64,000 bases of DNA from an uncultured Collinsella sp. (GCA_900556415.1 USOU01000002.1:80597-144596); one strand, 5' to 3'; counted from the stretch's first letter, positions 45,828 through 54,967 are shown. Notes: generated by a model from the letters alone, not told the origin. Made by a program: numbers and translations.

Positions 45828-46259
45828 CTACAGCTTAATGTCAAAGTTGATCTCGGGGACGGCGGCTAGGTCGGCCAACGTCACGCCGTCGACGTACTTT
45901 TCAATCACGTCGTCCAGGCCGCGCCAGAACTTGACCGTTGAGCACAGATCGCTGCGGGTGCAGCTGTTGTCGATGCCGTCGCACGCCACCGGAGCTGTGC
46001 TGCCCTCAACGGCGCGCAGAATGTCACCCGCGCGCACTTCGGCCGGGTCCTTGGCCATCATGTAGCCGCCGCCCTTGCCGCGCACGCTCTTAAGCAGGCC
46101 CGCCTTCATAAGCGGACGAACCAGCTGCTCCAAATACTTTTGAGAGATATGTTCGCGGTCGGCAACCTCGCGCAGGGCGATCTTGCCCTCGGCGTCACCG
46201 AGCGCCGCAATATAAATCATCAAACGGAGGGCATAGCGGCCCTTAGAAGAAATGAGCAT
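45828..46259 (-). CDS. Rrf2 family transcriptional regulator of the suf operon
   Basis: A 143-residue winged-helix regulator: LISSKGRYALRLMIYIA, ISQKYLEQLVRPLMKAGLLKSVRGKGGGY are diagnostic of Rrf2/IscR. Three cysteines in ACDGIDNSCTRSDLC fit a cluster-binding loop, so it may sense Fe-S supply. The ATG at 46259 follows GGAAGGG; an upstream frame to 46313 is not needed. It is divergent from sufC and the shared 180-base intergenic region holds dyad and direct-repeat candidates for its operator. IscR or SufR-like control of suf is the likely role. Confidence 0.88.
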   Translation of the reverse strand: MLISSKGRYALRLMIYIAALGDAEGKIALREVADREHISQKYLEQLVRPLMKAGLLKSVRGKGGGYMMAKDPAEVRAGDILRAVEGSTAPVACDGIDNSCTRSDLCSTVKFWRGLDDVIEKYVDGVTLADLAAVPEINFDIKL

Positions 46260-46331
46260 ACCTACCCTTCCATCGTTGCTGAGATAGACATAACCGATAA
46301 ATTTGTCCCACATCTAGAAAAGTCGAGTGGA

Positions 46332-46420
46332 TTAGTCGGGTTTTCCCTTGACTAACGCCGAACCCATAGTAACTTTATTCCGAGAAGATTCCTAGGGTTT
46401 AGTACACCTATGAGTACACC
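46332..46420. promoter_or_regulatory. divergent rrf2-suf control region
   Basis: TTAGTC (46332-46337) and GACTAA (46350-46355) form a dyad with GGG and CCC inside it. The right arm overlaps a candidate -35 box TTGACT (46348-46353); TAACTT at 46370-46375 with 16-base spacing is a possible -10. AGTACACC is repeated at 46401-46408 and 46413-46420. Binding by the Rrf2 protein is inference. Confidence 0.45.
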
Positions 46421-46439
46421 ATATACAGAGAGGGACAGC

Positions 46440-47240
46440 ATGAGCGCAAATCCGCTGCTTTCCATCGAAGGTCTGACCGCCTCCGTGGACGAAAAGACCA
46501 TCCTCCACAACGTCAACCTCAACGTCGCCGCCGGCGAGACCCACGTGCTGATGGGCCCCAACGGCGCCGGCAAGTCCACCCTCGGCCACCTAGTCATGGG
46601 CGACCCCGTCTATACCGTCAATGACGGTCGCATCGTCTTTGACGGCCAGGACATCACCGAGCTCACCACCGACAAGCGCTCCCGCGCCGGCCTGTTCCTG
46701 AGCTTCCAGGCCCCGGTCGAGATCCCGGGCGTGCCGCTGTCGAGCTTTTTGCGCGCCAGCATCGCCGGCCGCCCCGGCCTGGAGATGAAGGGCAAGGAGT
46801 TCCGCCGTCGCGTCAAGGAGCTCGCCGCCGAGCTCAACATGGACACCGCCTACCTCAACCGCGAGCTAGGCGTGGGCTTCTCGGGCGGTGAGAAAAAGAA
46901 GGTCGAGATGCTCCAGCTTCTGCTGCTGCAGCCCAAGCTCGCCATCCTGGATGAGACCGACTCGGGCCTGGACGTCGACGCCCTGTCCACCGTCAGCCAC
47001 GGCATGGACGCCTACCACAAGAGCTGCGACGGCTCCATGCTCATCATCACGCACAACACGCGCATCCTGGAGCACCTGGATGTAGACCGCGTCCACGTTA
47101 TGGTCAAGGGCCACATCGTGCGCGAGGACGACGCCTCGCTCATCCCCTGGATCGACAAGAACGGTTTTGAGACCTTCGAGCGCGAAGCCGCCGAGCAGCG
47201 CGCCCAGGCCGAGGCCGCCGCCACCGAGCAGCAGGCGTAA
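46440..47240 (+). CDS. sufC: Fe-S cluster assembly ATPase SufC
   Basis: The ABC-type ATPase that drives the SufBCD scaffold complex in the cytoplasm. Walker A GPNGAGKSTLGHLVMG, signature GFSGGEKKKVEMLQLLLL and Walker B LAILDETDSGLDVDAL are typical. The ATG at 46440 has AGAGGG six bases upstream; the frame from 46410 adds ten residues without support, giving 266 residues for the preferred start. It is first in a five-gene operon, 12 bases before sufB. Confidence 0.96.
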   Translation: MSANPLLSIEGLTASVDEKTILHNVNLNVAAGETHVLMGPNGAGKSTLGHLVMGDPVYTVNDGRIVFDGQDITELTTDKRSRAGLFLSFQAPVEIPGVPLSSFLRASIAGRPGLEMKGKEFRRRVKELAAELNMDTAYLNRELGVGFSGGEKKKVEMLQLLLLQPKLAILDETDSGLDVDALSTVSHGMDAYHKSCDGSMLIITHNTRILEHLDVDRVHVMVKGHIVREDDASLIPWIDKNGFETFEREAAEQRAQAEAAATEQQA

Positions 47241-47252
47241 AGGGGCGACGCA

Positions 47253-48665
47253 ATGACCAAGAACCGCACCGAGGTCGCGGACATCGACCGCAGCCTCTAC
47301 GACTTCACCTATGGCGAGGAGGGATTCGAGCGCCTCGACGCCGGCATCACGCCCGACATCGTGCGCGAGATCAGCGCCAAGAAGGACGAACCGCAGTGGA
47401 TGCTCGACCTGCGCCTCAAGTCCCTCGAGATCTTCAACCGCTTTCCCGACCCGACGTGGGGCCCCTCCATCGAGGGCCTGGACATGGACAACATCGTCAC
47501 CTACGTCAAGCCCAACACCGACCAAAAGCACGACTGGGAGTCGGTGCCCGACGACATCAAGAACACCTTTGAGCGCCTGGGCATCCCCGAGGCCGAGCGC
47601 AGCTACCTAGCGGGCGTCGGCGCTCAGTACGACTCCGAGCTCGTCTACCACAACATGCAGGACACCGCATCCAAGATGGGCATCGTCTACTCCGGCATCG
47701 AGGAGGCCCTGCACGATCCGCAGTGGGAGCCGCTCATCCATGAGAAGTTCATGACGCTCATCCCGCCCACCGACCACAAGTTTGCGGCCCTGCACGGTGC
47801 CGTGTGGTCGGGCGGCTCGTTTGTCTACGTGCCCAAGGGCACCAAGCTCGATTTCCCGCTGCAGAGCTACTTCCGCCTTAACGCCAAGGGCGCCGGCCAG
47901 TTTGAGCACACGCTCATCATCGTCGAGGACGACGCCGACCTGCACTTTATCGAGGGTTGCTCCGCGCCCAAGTACAACGTGGCCAACCTCCATGCCGGCG
48001 CTGTGGAGCTCTTTGTGGGCAAGCGTGCGCACCTGCGCTACTCGACCATCGAGAACTGGTCCAAGAACATGTACAACCTCAACACCAAGCGTGCGCGCGT
48101 GGACGAGGACGGCGACATCGAGTGGATCAGCGGCTCCTTCGGCAGTCACGTGGGCTATCTCTACCCCATGAGCGTGCTCAACGGACGCCGCGCTCGCTCG
48201 AGCTTTACCGGCATCACCTTTGCCGGCGCCGGCCAGAACCTCGATACCGGCTGTAAGGTCGTACTCAACGCGCCCGAGACCTCGGCGACCGTCGAGACCA
48301 AGGGCATCTCCAAGAGCGGCGGCATCCAGACCTTCCGTAGCTCTATCGTGGCCACGCCCAAGGCCGAGGGCTCCAAGGCAACCGTGAGCTGCCAGTCGCT
48401 CATGCTCGACGACCAGAGCCGCTCCGATACCATCCCCGCCATGGACATCCGCGCCAAGAACGTCGACATCGGCCACGAGGCCACCATCGGCCGCATCGGC
48501 GACGACAAGGTGTTCTACCTGATGAGCCGCGGCATCTCGGAGGAAGAGGCCCGCACCATGATCGTCAACGGCTTTGCCAACCCGGTCTCCAAGGAGCTGC
48601 CGCTTGAGTACGCCGTCGAGATGAACAACCTGATCAAGCTCGAGATGGAAGGAGCGATCGGATAA
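47253..48665 (+). CDS. sufB: Fe-S cluster assembly scaffold SufB
   Basis: The scaffold subunit on which the cluster is built. The 470 residues contain KPNTDQKHDWESVPDDIK in the N-terminal part and the beta-helix core with GGSFVYVPKGTKLDFPLQSYFR, HFIEGCSAPKYN, and C-terminal DVGHEATIGRIGDDKVFYLMSRG. AAAGGGGCGACGCA precedes the ATG. Its TAA overlaps the ATG of sufD by one base. Confidence 0.97.
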   Translation: MTKNRTEVADIDRSLYDFTYGEEGFERLDAGITPDIVREISAKKDEPQWMLDLRLKSLEIFNRFPDPTWGPSIEGLDMDNIVTYVKPNTDQKHDWESVPDDIKNTFERLGIPEAERSYLAGVGAQYDSELVYHNMQDTASKMGIVYSGIEEALHDPQWEPLIHEKFMTLIPPTDHKFAALHGAVWSGGSFVYVPKGTKLDFPLQSYFRLNAKGAGQFEHTLIIVEDDADLHFIEGCSAPKYNVANLHAGAVELFVGKRAHLRYSTIENWSKNMYNLNTKRARVDEDGDIEWISGSFGSHVGYLYPMSVLNGRRARSSFTGITFAGAGQNLDTGCKVVLNAPETSATVETKGISKSGGIQTFRSSIVATPKAEGSKATVSCQSLMLDDQSRSDTIPAMDIRAKNVDIGHEATIGRIGDDKVFYLMSRGISEEEARTMIVNGFANPVSKELPLEYAVEMNNLIKLEMEGAIG

Positions 48666-49936
48666 TGAAACAGACCACGAACACCGCTGCAACCACGCTC
48701 GAGCAGGTCAATGCGATGCCGGCCGCCACTTGGGGTTGGCTCAAGATGAACCAGACCAAGCTCGAGCTTTCCGACGAGCCTGCCGCCGCTCCTGCCGAGG
48801 TCGTTGAGGTCGAGGGCCTAGACGAGCAGTTCCGCGGTGCTGCCGACGCCTTCGATACTGCCATGGAGGCCATGGCCGAGCGCTTCCCCGAGCGCCGCGC
48901 CTCCGCCCCCGGTGATGCCGCCGATCGCGCCCGCATCACGCCCGAGACCGAGCTCGACGTGCCCGCCACCTCTGTCTACCAGGCCGGCGCGATCAAGCTC
49001 GAGGAGGAGCTCACCCCTGCCGAGGCATTCGAGACCGGCATGGGCGAGGCTGCATACGCCTACCTGGCCGACCACGCCACCAAGCGCATCGTCATCGATG
49101 TGCCCGCATACCAGCACGCCACGGCTACCGTGCGCGTGAGTGGCGTCGACGCTGCGGCCGCCATCGCCGCCATCGATGTCGTCACCCGTCCGCAGGCAAC
49201 GCTCGACCTGCACATAGCCCTGGACTCCCCCGTTGTCGGCCAAGGCGTCGTGGGCTCCGTGCTGCGCGTGTGTGCCCACGAGTACGCCACCGTCAACGTG
49301 ACCTGCACACAGACGCTCGACGACAGCTGGATCGCACTCGATGACTCCGGCCTGTTCCTGGACGAGGGCGCGCGCGTCAACGTGCAGCACACTGTCCTGG
49401 GTGCCGGCGCCAGCGCCACCGGCCTTGCCGGCGATCTGCTGGGCGATACCGCCAAGGTGACCATCGATACCGATTACCTGGGCGCCCGCGAGCAGGTGCG
49501 CGACTTTAACTACGAGCTGCGCCATCGCGGTCGCAAGACCGAGTGTGAGATCGACGCCAACGGCGTGCTGACCGGCACGTCCAAGAAGGTCTACCGCGGC
49601 ACCATCGACCTCGTGCACGGCTGCAAGGGTGCCGTCGGCACCGAGCGCGAGACGGTGCTGCTAGCCAACAAGGGCGTCGACAACAAGACCGTCCCCGTCA
49701 TCCTATGCGACGAGGACGACGTCGCCGGCAACCACGGTGCCACGATCGGTCACGTCCGCGACGAGCAGCTGTTCTATCTCGCCTGCCGCGGCCTTGATCA
49801 AAACGCCGCCGAGGATCTGTTCATCCGCGCCAAGCTGGAGGACGCCGCGCTTTCCGCGACCGACGAGCGCACCCGCGCCGCCGTCGTCCGCTTGGGCAAC
49901 AACCTGATCGATAACTTTGAGGAGGAGCTCGCATGA
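48665..49936 (+). CDS. sufD: Fe-S cluster assembly protein SufD
   Basis: Partner of SufB in the SufBC2D complex. The N-terminal 100 residues are variable and acidic (MPAATWGWLKMNQTKLELSD), while the C-terminal half shows the SufBD beta-helix pattern: VDNKTVPVILCDEDDVAGNHGATIGHVRDEQLFYLACRG. Length 423 is in range. Start and stop overlap sufB and sufS by one and four bases, so translation is coupled across the operon. Confidence 0.95.
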   Translation: MKQTTNTAATTLEQVNAMPAATWGWLKMNQTKLELSDEPAAAPAEVVEVEGLDEQFRGAADAFDTAMEAMAERFPERRASAPGDAADRARITPETELDVPATSVYQAGAIKLEEELTPAEAFETGMGEAAYAYLADHATKRIVIDVPAYQHATATVRVSGVDAAAAIAAIDVVTRPQATLDLHIALDSPVVGQGVVGSVLRVCAHEYATVNVTCTQTLDDSWIALDDSGLFLDEGARVNVQHTVLGAGASATGLAGDLLGDTAKVTIDTDYLGAREQVRDFNYELRHRGRKTECEIDANGVLTGTSKKVYRGTIDLVHGCKGAVGTERETVLLANKGVDNKTVPVILCDEDDVAGNHGATIGHVRDEQLFYLACRGLDQNAAEDLFIRAKLEDAALSATDERTRAAVVRLGNNLIDNFEEELA

Positions 49937-51258
49937 TCGACACCGAGCACGTTAAATGCGATACCTGTACTGCCCCCGAGCCCATGGAGCTCGACGCCAG
50001 CGACGAGGCTTCGCGCGGCTGGCCTACCGTCGACATCGAGACCAACCCCTACAAAGGCCAGTTCCCGCTGTTCCAGCAGCATCCCGAGATCGCCTTCCTC
50101 GATAGTGCCGCCACCGCGCAGCGCCCCGCCTGCGTGCTCGACGCCGAGCGCGACTTCTACCAGCGCATGAACGCCAACCCCCTGCGCGGCCTGTACTCGC
50201 TGTCCGTCGAGGCCACCGAGGCTATCGCGAAGGTGCGCCAGCAAATCGCCGACGTCATCGGCGCCCCCCAGGCCAACGAGATCGTCTTCACCCGCAACAC
50301 GAGCGAGTCGCTCAACCTGGTCGCAAAGAGCTTTGCGCCCACGGTGCTCGAGCCGGGCGACGAGGTCGTCATCACCATCATGGAGCACCACTCCAACCTG
50401 ATCCCGTGGCAGCAGGTCTGCCGCGAGACAGGCGCCAAGCTCGTCTACCTCTACCCCACCAAGACCGGCCAGCTCACCACCGAGGAAGTGCTTGCCAAGG
50501 TTGGCCCCAAGACCAAGATTCTGGCCGTGGGACAGGTCTCTAACGTGCTGGGCGTCGAGAACCCGGTCAAGAACCTTGGCAAGCTCGTGCACAAGTACGG
50601 CGGCTATCTGGTCGTCGACGGAGCGCAGTCGCTGCCGCACATGCCGGTCGATGTGGCCGACCTGGGCGCCGACTTCTTTGCCTTTAGCGCACACAAGGCC
50701 ATGGGCCCCATGGGCATCGGCGTGCTGTGGGGCAAGATGGACCTGCTCAACGCCATGCCGCCCATGCTTACCGGCGGTGAGATGATCGACTCGGTCACCG
50801 AGCAGGACGCTGTCTGGGCGCCCGTCCCCGAGAAGTTCGAGGCCGGCACGCAGGACGCCGCCGGCATCTTCGCCACGGGCGCGGCGCTTGATTACCTGGT
50901 CAACACGGTGGGCTACGAAAACATCCAGGCCCGTGAGAAGGCACTCGTCCACTACCTGATGGGCGAACTCATGCAGCTCGACTTTGTCCAGATCATCGGC
51001 TCCATCTATTGGGACAACCATCACGGCGTCGTCAGCTTTAACGTCCGCGGCATCCACCCGCACGATGTCGCGAGCATCATGGACATGGACGGTGTTTGCA
51101 TCCGCGCCGGTCACCACTGCGCGCAGCCGCTGCTCACCTGGCTGGGCGTCGAGAACCTTGCCTGCTGCCGCGCCAGCGTGGCTTTCTACAACGACAAGGC
51201 CGACATCGATAAGTTCATCGCCGGACTACATCACGTTTGGAGCACGTTCAATGGGTAA
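49933..51258 (+). CDS. sufS: SufS-type cysteine desulfurase
   Basis: A PLP enzyme that takes sulfur from cysteine for cluster assembly. It has the PLP-binding lysine in FAFSAHKAMGPMGIGVLWGK, RAGHHCAQPLLTWLGV, and the catalytic-cysteine segment ENLACCRASVAFYN, where two cysteines sit side by side. An extra 30-residue N-terminal segment with CDTCTAPEPMELDASDEASR precedes the usual fold start (FPLFQQHPEIAFLDSAATAQ). The ATGA overlap with sufD and the 8-base overlap with sufU mark it as part of the same transcript. Confidence 0.95.
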   Translation: MIDTEHVKCDTCTAPEPMELDASDEASRGWPTVDIETNPYKGQFPLFQQHPEIAFLDSAATAQRPACVLDAERDFYQRMNANPLRGLYSLSVEATEAIAKVRQQIADVIGAPQANEIVFTRNTSESLNLVAKSFAPTVLEPGDEVVITIMEHHSNLIPWQQVCRETGAKLVYLYPTKTGQLTTEEVLAKVGPKTKILAVGQVSNVLGVENPVKNLGKLVHKYGGYLVVDGAQSLPHMPVDVADLGADFFAFSAHKAMGPMGIGVLWGKMDLLNAMPPMLTGGEMIDSVTEQDAVWAPVPEKFEAGTQDAAGIFATGAALDYLVNTVGYENIQAREKALVHYLMGELMQLDFVQIIGSIYWDNHHGVVSFNVRGIHPHDVASIMDMDGVCIRAGHHCAQPLLTWLGVENLACCRASVAFYNDKADIDKFIAGLHHVWSTFNG

Positions 51259-51685
51259 TCTGTACACCTCCACCACGTTTATGGAGCACAACTCGCACCC
51301 CGACTACAAGTACGAGATGGATGCCCCCACGCACGAGCACGACGGCATCAACCCCAGCTGCGGCGATGAGCTCACTCTGCAGCTGCGTGTCGAGAACAAC
51401 GTGATCGAGGAGGCATCCTTTACCGGCCACGGCTGCGCCATCAGCCAGGCCAGCGCCGACATCATGGCCGACCTCATCACCGGCGAGACGGTCGAGGAGG
51501 CTCGTCGTCTGGCGGAGCTTTTCCTCGCCATGATCCGTGGCGAGCAGCTCTCCGAGGAGGACCTGGAAGACCTGGACGAGGCCGCTCAGCTCCAGGACAT
51601 CTCGCACATGCCCGCCCGTGTCAAATGCGCCGAGCTCGCCTGGCGCACCCTCGACGGCATGCTCACGGGACAAAATAATCAGTAA
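51251..51685 (+). CDS. sufU: SufU sulfur-transfer/scaffold protein
   Basis: The 144-residue zinc protein that accepts sulfur from SufS. Conserved ligands are visible in NPSCGDELTL, GHGCAISQASADIM and ARVKCAELAWRTL (three Cys and one Asp). The ATG at 51251 lies within the last codons of sufS; the longer open frame from 50984 is an overlap with sufS and is not used. It is the last gene of the operon, followed by a terminator. Confidence 0.94.
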   Translation: MGNLYTSTTFMEHNSHPDYKYEMDAPTHEHDGINPSCGDELTLQLRVENNVIEEASFTGHGCAISQASADIMADLITGETVEEARRLAELFLAMIRGEQLSEEDLEDLDEAAQLQDISHMPARVKCAELAWRTLDGMLTGQNNQ

Positions 51686-51713
51686 TAGTTGTCTCAAATC
51701 TGAAGAATTCTAT

Positions 51714-51750
51714 TGGCCGAATCGCTTAGCTTTCGCGATTCGGCCATTTT
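51714..51750 (+). terminator. intrinsic terminator of the suf operon
   Basis: TGGCCGAATCGC at 51714-51725 and GCGATTCGGCCA at 51735-51746 form a perfect 12-bp stem, followed by TTTTCTTTTC. Confidence 0.9.
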
Positions 51751-51761
51751 CTTTTCTACCT

Positions 51762-52562
51762 TTATTTCGAGCCCTCGGCCTGCGCGTCCACCAGCGCATA
51801 AGCGCGCACAATACGAGAAACGGTGCTTTTGCCAATCCCCGTATATCGCTCAATCTGACGCACCGTGAAACCGGCATCGTGCAATCCAACAATAACGGTA
51901 TCGCGCTGCGCCTGCGGTGCAGCTTTAACCCCGCGGAGTGAAACCCCGAGGCTATTCGCCAACTTGTCGGCAAAGGCGTGGCGTTCCCACTCCGTCTCTT
52001 TCAGGTTGGGCATCGCTAGCTCGCCACCGTCGGGCGTCGAAAGCGAATAGGCAATAAAACCCTCGGCAGAACCAAAAGGCTCAAGCACGCAAGAAGGGTC
52101 GGAAAATCCCCTCGTCAAATCGTTGTCATAGGCCCGTAGATACTCTGCAAAGCTGCTCCACGGATAGCGCTCGATTAAGCTGATGCCAGCCTTCTGCGAA
52201 CAGGCGTGAACGGAGCGAATAGACTCCATCACCTGCCAGTCGGTATCGAGCGAGCGCCGCTCAAAACGCTCACGAAACAGGCATCCAGCTCGCCCAGTGC
52301 GCTTATTGAACCGACGAGCATACGTCAACAGCAGCCGCTGCATGGCTGTACTCATCATGTCCTCATAGTCCAAAAGCAACAGATCCACGTAGTCGCTCAT
52401 GAGGCACCACGCCACGACCGTCACGCCGGCATCGCGGCAGCAGTCGCGCATCAGCTCCAAAAACTTCCACCGGTCCTCGTCACTCTCAAAGATCTGCCGC
52501 CCGGCCATACCGCGGGCGCAAACATGGTAAAAACCGGTGATCGTTTTCCAAACGCGCTGCAT
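51762..52562 (-). CDS. REP-associated transposase-like (TnpA-REP/Y1) protein lacking the HUH motif
   Basis: A 266-residue protein with the TnpA-REP layout: GFYHVCARGMAGRQIFESDEDRWKFLELM at the N-terminus, then the beta strand that in active enzymes reads HVH, here MSDYVDLLLLDY, with both histidines replaced by Tyr and Asp. LLLTYARRFNKRTGRAGCLFRERFE carries the region of the family's nucleophile helix. A C-terminal helix-turn-helix (FTVRQIERYTGIGKSTVSRIVRA) is added. AAGGGAGCGCC precedes the ATG. Without HUH it should not cut DNA by the known mechanism; a domesticated DNA-binding regulator is possible. Confidence 0.8.
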   Translation of the reverse strand: MQRVWKTITGFYHVCARGMAGRQIFESDEDRWKFLELMRDCCRDAGVTVVAWCLMSDYVDLLLLDYEDMMSTAMQRLLLTYARRFNKRTGRAGCLFRERFERRSLDTDWQVMESIRSVHACSQKAGISLIERYPWSSFAEYLRAYDNDLTRGFSDPSCVLEPFGSAEGFIAYSLSTPDGGELAMPNLKETEWERHAFADKLANSLGVSLRGVKAAPQAQRDTVIVGLHDAGFTVRQIERYTGIGKSTVSRIVRAYALVDAQAEGSK

Positions 52563-52954
52563 GGCGCTCCCTTCGCCGGGATCTGCTTACCATCCAATAC
52601 ATCACGATTGAAACGTGCCATCAAATCATTCACGCAAAATGGAACCCGTCGACGGTAAAAGGCGGAAAACCGACGGCGAACGGCTTCATAGCCACAGGTC
52701 AGGCAACGCACCCTTAGCAAAAGCTTGACCAGAACCGATCCCCTTCAGCGGACCGCGCAACCGCAAACAGCTTGATTAAATCGTTTCAATTGAAAGTTCC
52801 GCGCTTCTCGCTACGAAAACTGAGCCGTTCGCCGAATATTCCGTGCATTTCGCGGTATTATAGGGGCTGCATGTCATGTCCCTTTCGAAGGGTCGCCCGG
52901 CAATCGCCAGCCACGACCCCCAGACGGGACGCCAACACGATAGAGAGGAGAGGC
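52563..52954. other. 392-bp intergenic region upstream of the NifU-like gene
   Basis: Lower in GC than the flanking genes in its right half. It should carry the promoter of the strongly codon-biased gene pair that follows; TATTAT at 52855-52860 is a candidate -10, but no clear -35 is seen. A minus-strand open frame from 52720 with a CLTCGYEAV zinc-like motif enters the transposase-like gene in another frame and cannot be supported. Confidence 0.4.
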
Positions 52955-53689
52955 ATGCAGTACTCACAGGAAGTGGAGAACATGTGCCCCGTTGCCAAGG
53001 GTGCATACCACGGCCCCGCACCCATCCCCGAGGAGGGCAAGTGGGTCCAGGCTAAGGAGATTTCCGACATCTCCGGTCTTACGCACGGTGTGGGTTGGTG
53101 CGCACCTCAGCAGGGCGCCTGCAAGCTCACGCTGAACGTCAAGGACGGCATCATCGAGGAGGCCCTCGTTGAGACCATCGGCTGCTCGGGCATGACCCAC
53201 TCTGCCGCCATGGCTTCCGAGATCCTTCCCGGTAAGACCATCCTCGAGGCCCTCAACACCGACCTCGTCTGCGACGCCATCAACGTTGCTATGCGCGAGA
53301 TCTTCCTGCAGATCGTTTACGGCCGCAGCCAGACCGCGTTCTCCGAGGGCGGCCTGCCCGTGGGCGCCTCCCTCGACGACCTCGGTAAGGGCCTTCGCTC
53401 CCAGGTCGGCACCATGTTCGGCACCAAGGCCAAGGGCGCTCGTTACCTCGAGCTCGCTCAGGGCTACGTCACTCGCATGGCTCTCAACGACAAGAACGAG
53501 ATCATCGCATTCGAGTTCCTGAACCTCGGCAAGTTCACCGACGCCGTCAAGGCCGGCAAGACCCCCGAGGAGGCCATCGCTGGCGCTATGGGCCACTATG
53601 GTCAGTGGGAGAACGCTGCCAAGTACATCGACCCGCGCACCGACGAGGAGACCCACTCCGTCGCCAGCGTGTTCCCGGTTCACGAGTAG
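52955..53689 (+). CDS. NifU-like iron-sulfur cluster assembly scaffold protein
   Basis: A 244-residue protein related to the IscU/NifU N-terminal fold: GVGWCAPQQGACKLTLNVKD, ETIGCSGMTHSAAMASEILPGKT contain conserved cysteines at the positions of the scaffold ligands, followed by a unique C-terminal extension (AKGARYLELAQGYVTRM). GAGAGGAGAGGC precedes the ATG; a frame from 52772 extends upstream without a ribosome site. The codons are strongly biased towards a small set, suggesting high expression. It is 19 bases before its partner, the GGGtGRT gene. The acceptor of its cluster is unknown. Confidence 0.85.
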   Translation: MQYSQEVENMCPVAKGAYHGPAPIPEEGKWVQAKEISDISGLTHGVGWCAPQQGACKLTLNVKDGIIEEALVETIGCSGMTHSAAMASEILPGKTILEALNTDLVCDAINVAMREIFLQIVYGRSQTAFSEGGLPVGASLDDLGKGLRSQVGTMFGTKAKGARYLELAQGYVTRMALNDKNEIIAFEFLNLGKFTDAVKAGKTPEEAIAGAMGHYGQWENAAKYIDPRTDEETHSVASVFPVHE

Positions 53690-53708
53690 AAAGGGAGGGA
53701 AATAACTA

Positions 53709-54712
53709 TGACTGTTACGTTCGAAGGTTACGAGCGCCGCGCTGACAAGATCAACAAGTGCCTCGCCGACAACGGCATCGCCTCCCTCGAGGAAGCTCTG
53801 CAGATCTGCACCGACAAGGGCTTCAACCCGCGTGAGATCGTCAACAACACCCAGTCCATCGCCTTCCAGAACGCCGAGTGGGCCTACACCCTCGGCTGCG
53901 CTCTCGCTGTCAAGCGTGGCGCCAAGACCGCTTCTGAGGCTGCCGCCATCATCGGCGAGGGCATCCAGGCCTTCACCGTTCCCGGCTCCGTCGCCGAGGA
54001 CCGCAAGGTCGGTCTGGGCCACGGCAACCTGGGCGCTATGCTGCTCTCCGACGACACCGAGTGCTTCGCCTTCCTGGCTGGCCACGAGTCCTTCGCTGCC
54101 GCTGAGGGCGCTATCGGCCTGGCTCTGAACGCCAACAAGGCTCGCAAGAAGCCGCTGCGCGTTATCCTCAACGGTCTGGGCAAGGACGCCGCTCAGATCA
54201 TCGCCCGCATCAACGGCTTCACCTACGTGAAGACCCAGTTCGACTACTTCACGGGCGAGCTCAAGGTCGTCGAGACCATCCCCTACTCCGATGGTCCCCG
54301 CGCCGCCGTCAACTGCTACGGCGCCGACGACGTCCGCGAGGGCGTTGCCATCATGTGGCACGAGAACGTCGACATCTCGATCACCGGCAACTCCACCAAC
54401 CCGACGCGCTTCCAGCACCCCGTCGCTGGCACCTACAAGAAGGAGCGCCTCGAGGCTGGCAAGAAGTACTTCTCCGTCGCTTCTGGTGGCGGCACTGGCC
54501 GTACCCTGCACCCGGACAACATGGGCGCCGGCCCTGCCTCTTACGGCATGACCGACACCATGGGCCGTATGCACTCCGACGCCCAGTTCGCCGGTTCTTC
54601 CTCCGTGCCTGCGCACGTCGACATGATGGGTCTCATCGGCATGGGCAACAACCCCATGGTCGGTGCCACCGTCGCCTGCGCTGTCGCCGTCGAGGAGGCC
54701 CTCAAGGCCTAA
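53709..54712 (+). CDS. GGGtGRT protein
   Basis: A 333-residue protein named for its motif, here GGGTGRTLHPDNMG near residue 265. Other conserved stretches are YERRADKINKCLADNG, GSVAEDRKVGLGHGNLGAML, AGHESFAAAEGAIGLALNAN and GADDVREGVAIMWHENVD. The family has no established activity and is found in anaerobes next to the NifU-like gene, as here. GGGAGGGAAATAACT precedes the ATG. Codon choice is as biased as in the partner, so the pair is probably abundant. It is followed by a strong terminator. Iron-sulfur enzyme activity is an inference from the neighbour. Confidence 0.88.
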
Positions 54713-54747
54713 TCGCGCCCGCGCGATGCTCATATAGTTGAGCTTTG

Positions 54748-54781
54748 GAGCCGCTATCCACCCGGGTAGCGGCTCTTTTTG
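54748..54781 (+). terminator. intrinsic terminator after the GGGtGRT gene
   Basis: GAGCCGCTA at 54748-54756 pairs with TAGCGGCTC at 54767-54775, followed by six T. Confidence 0.9.
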
Positions 54782-54967
54782 TTTACGCTGTCGCAGGGTA
54801 CCAATGCCGATATATCAGTTGGGACGAAATACGAGATGTGATGAGATGGAGCGTCAGAGCGTCCATGACGCCCACCTGCCATATTTGCCCTTTACCGATT
54901 TGCCGAGTCTTTGCGGCCCCATTGCCGATCACCCGTGCGACAATGCGCCGGACGAGAAAGGAATCCG

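Noticed and set aside
50984..51250. Upstream extension of sufU
   Set aside because: The frame before 51251 overlaps the well-supported C-terminus of sufS and is not similar to SufU.
52451..52720. 89-codon minus-strand open frame with CLTCGYEAV
   Set aside because: It overlaps the transposase-like gene in a different frame and has no ribosome site; the zinc-like motif alone is not enough.
52964..54733. 589-codon minus-strand open frame
   Set aside because: Antisense to the NifU-like and GGGtGRT genes; produced by their GC-rich, biased codons.
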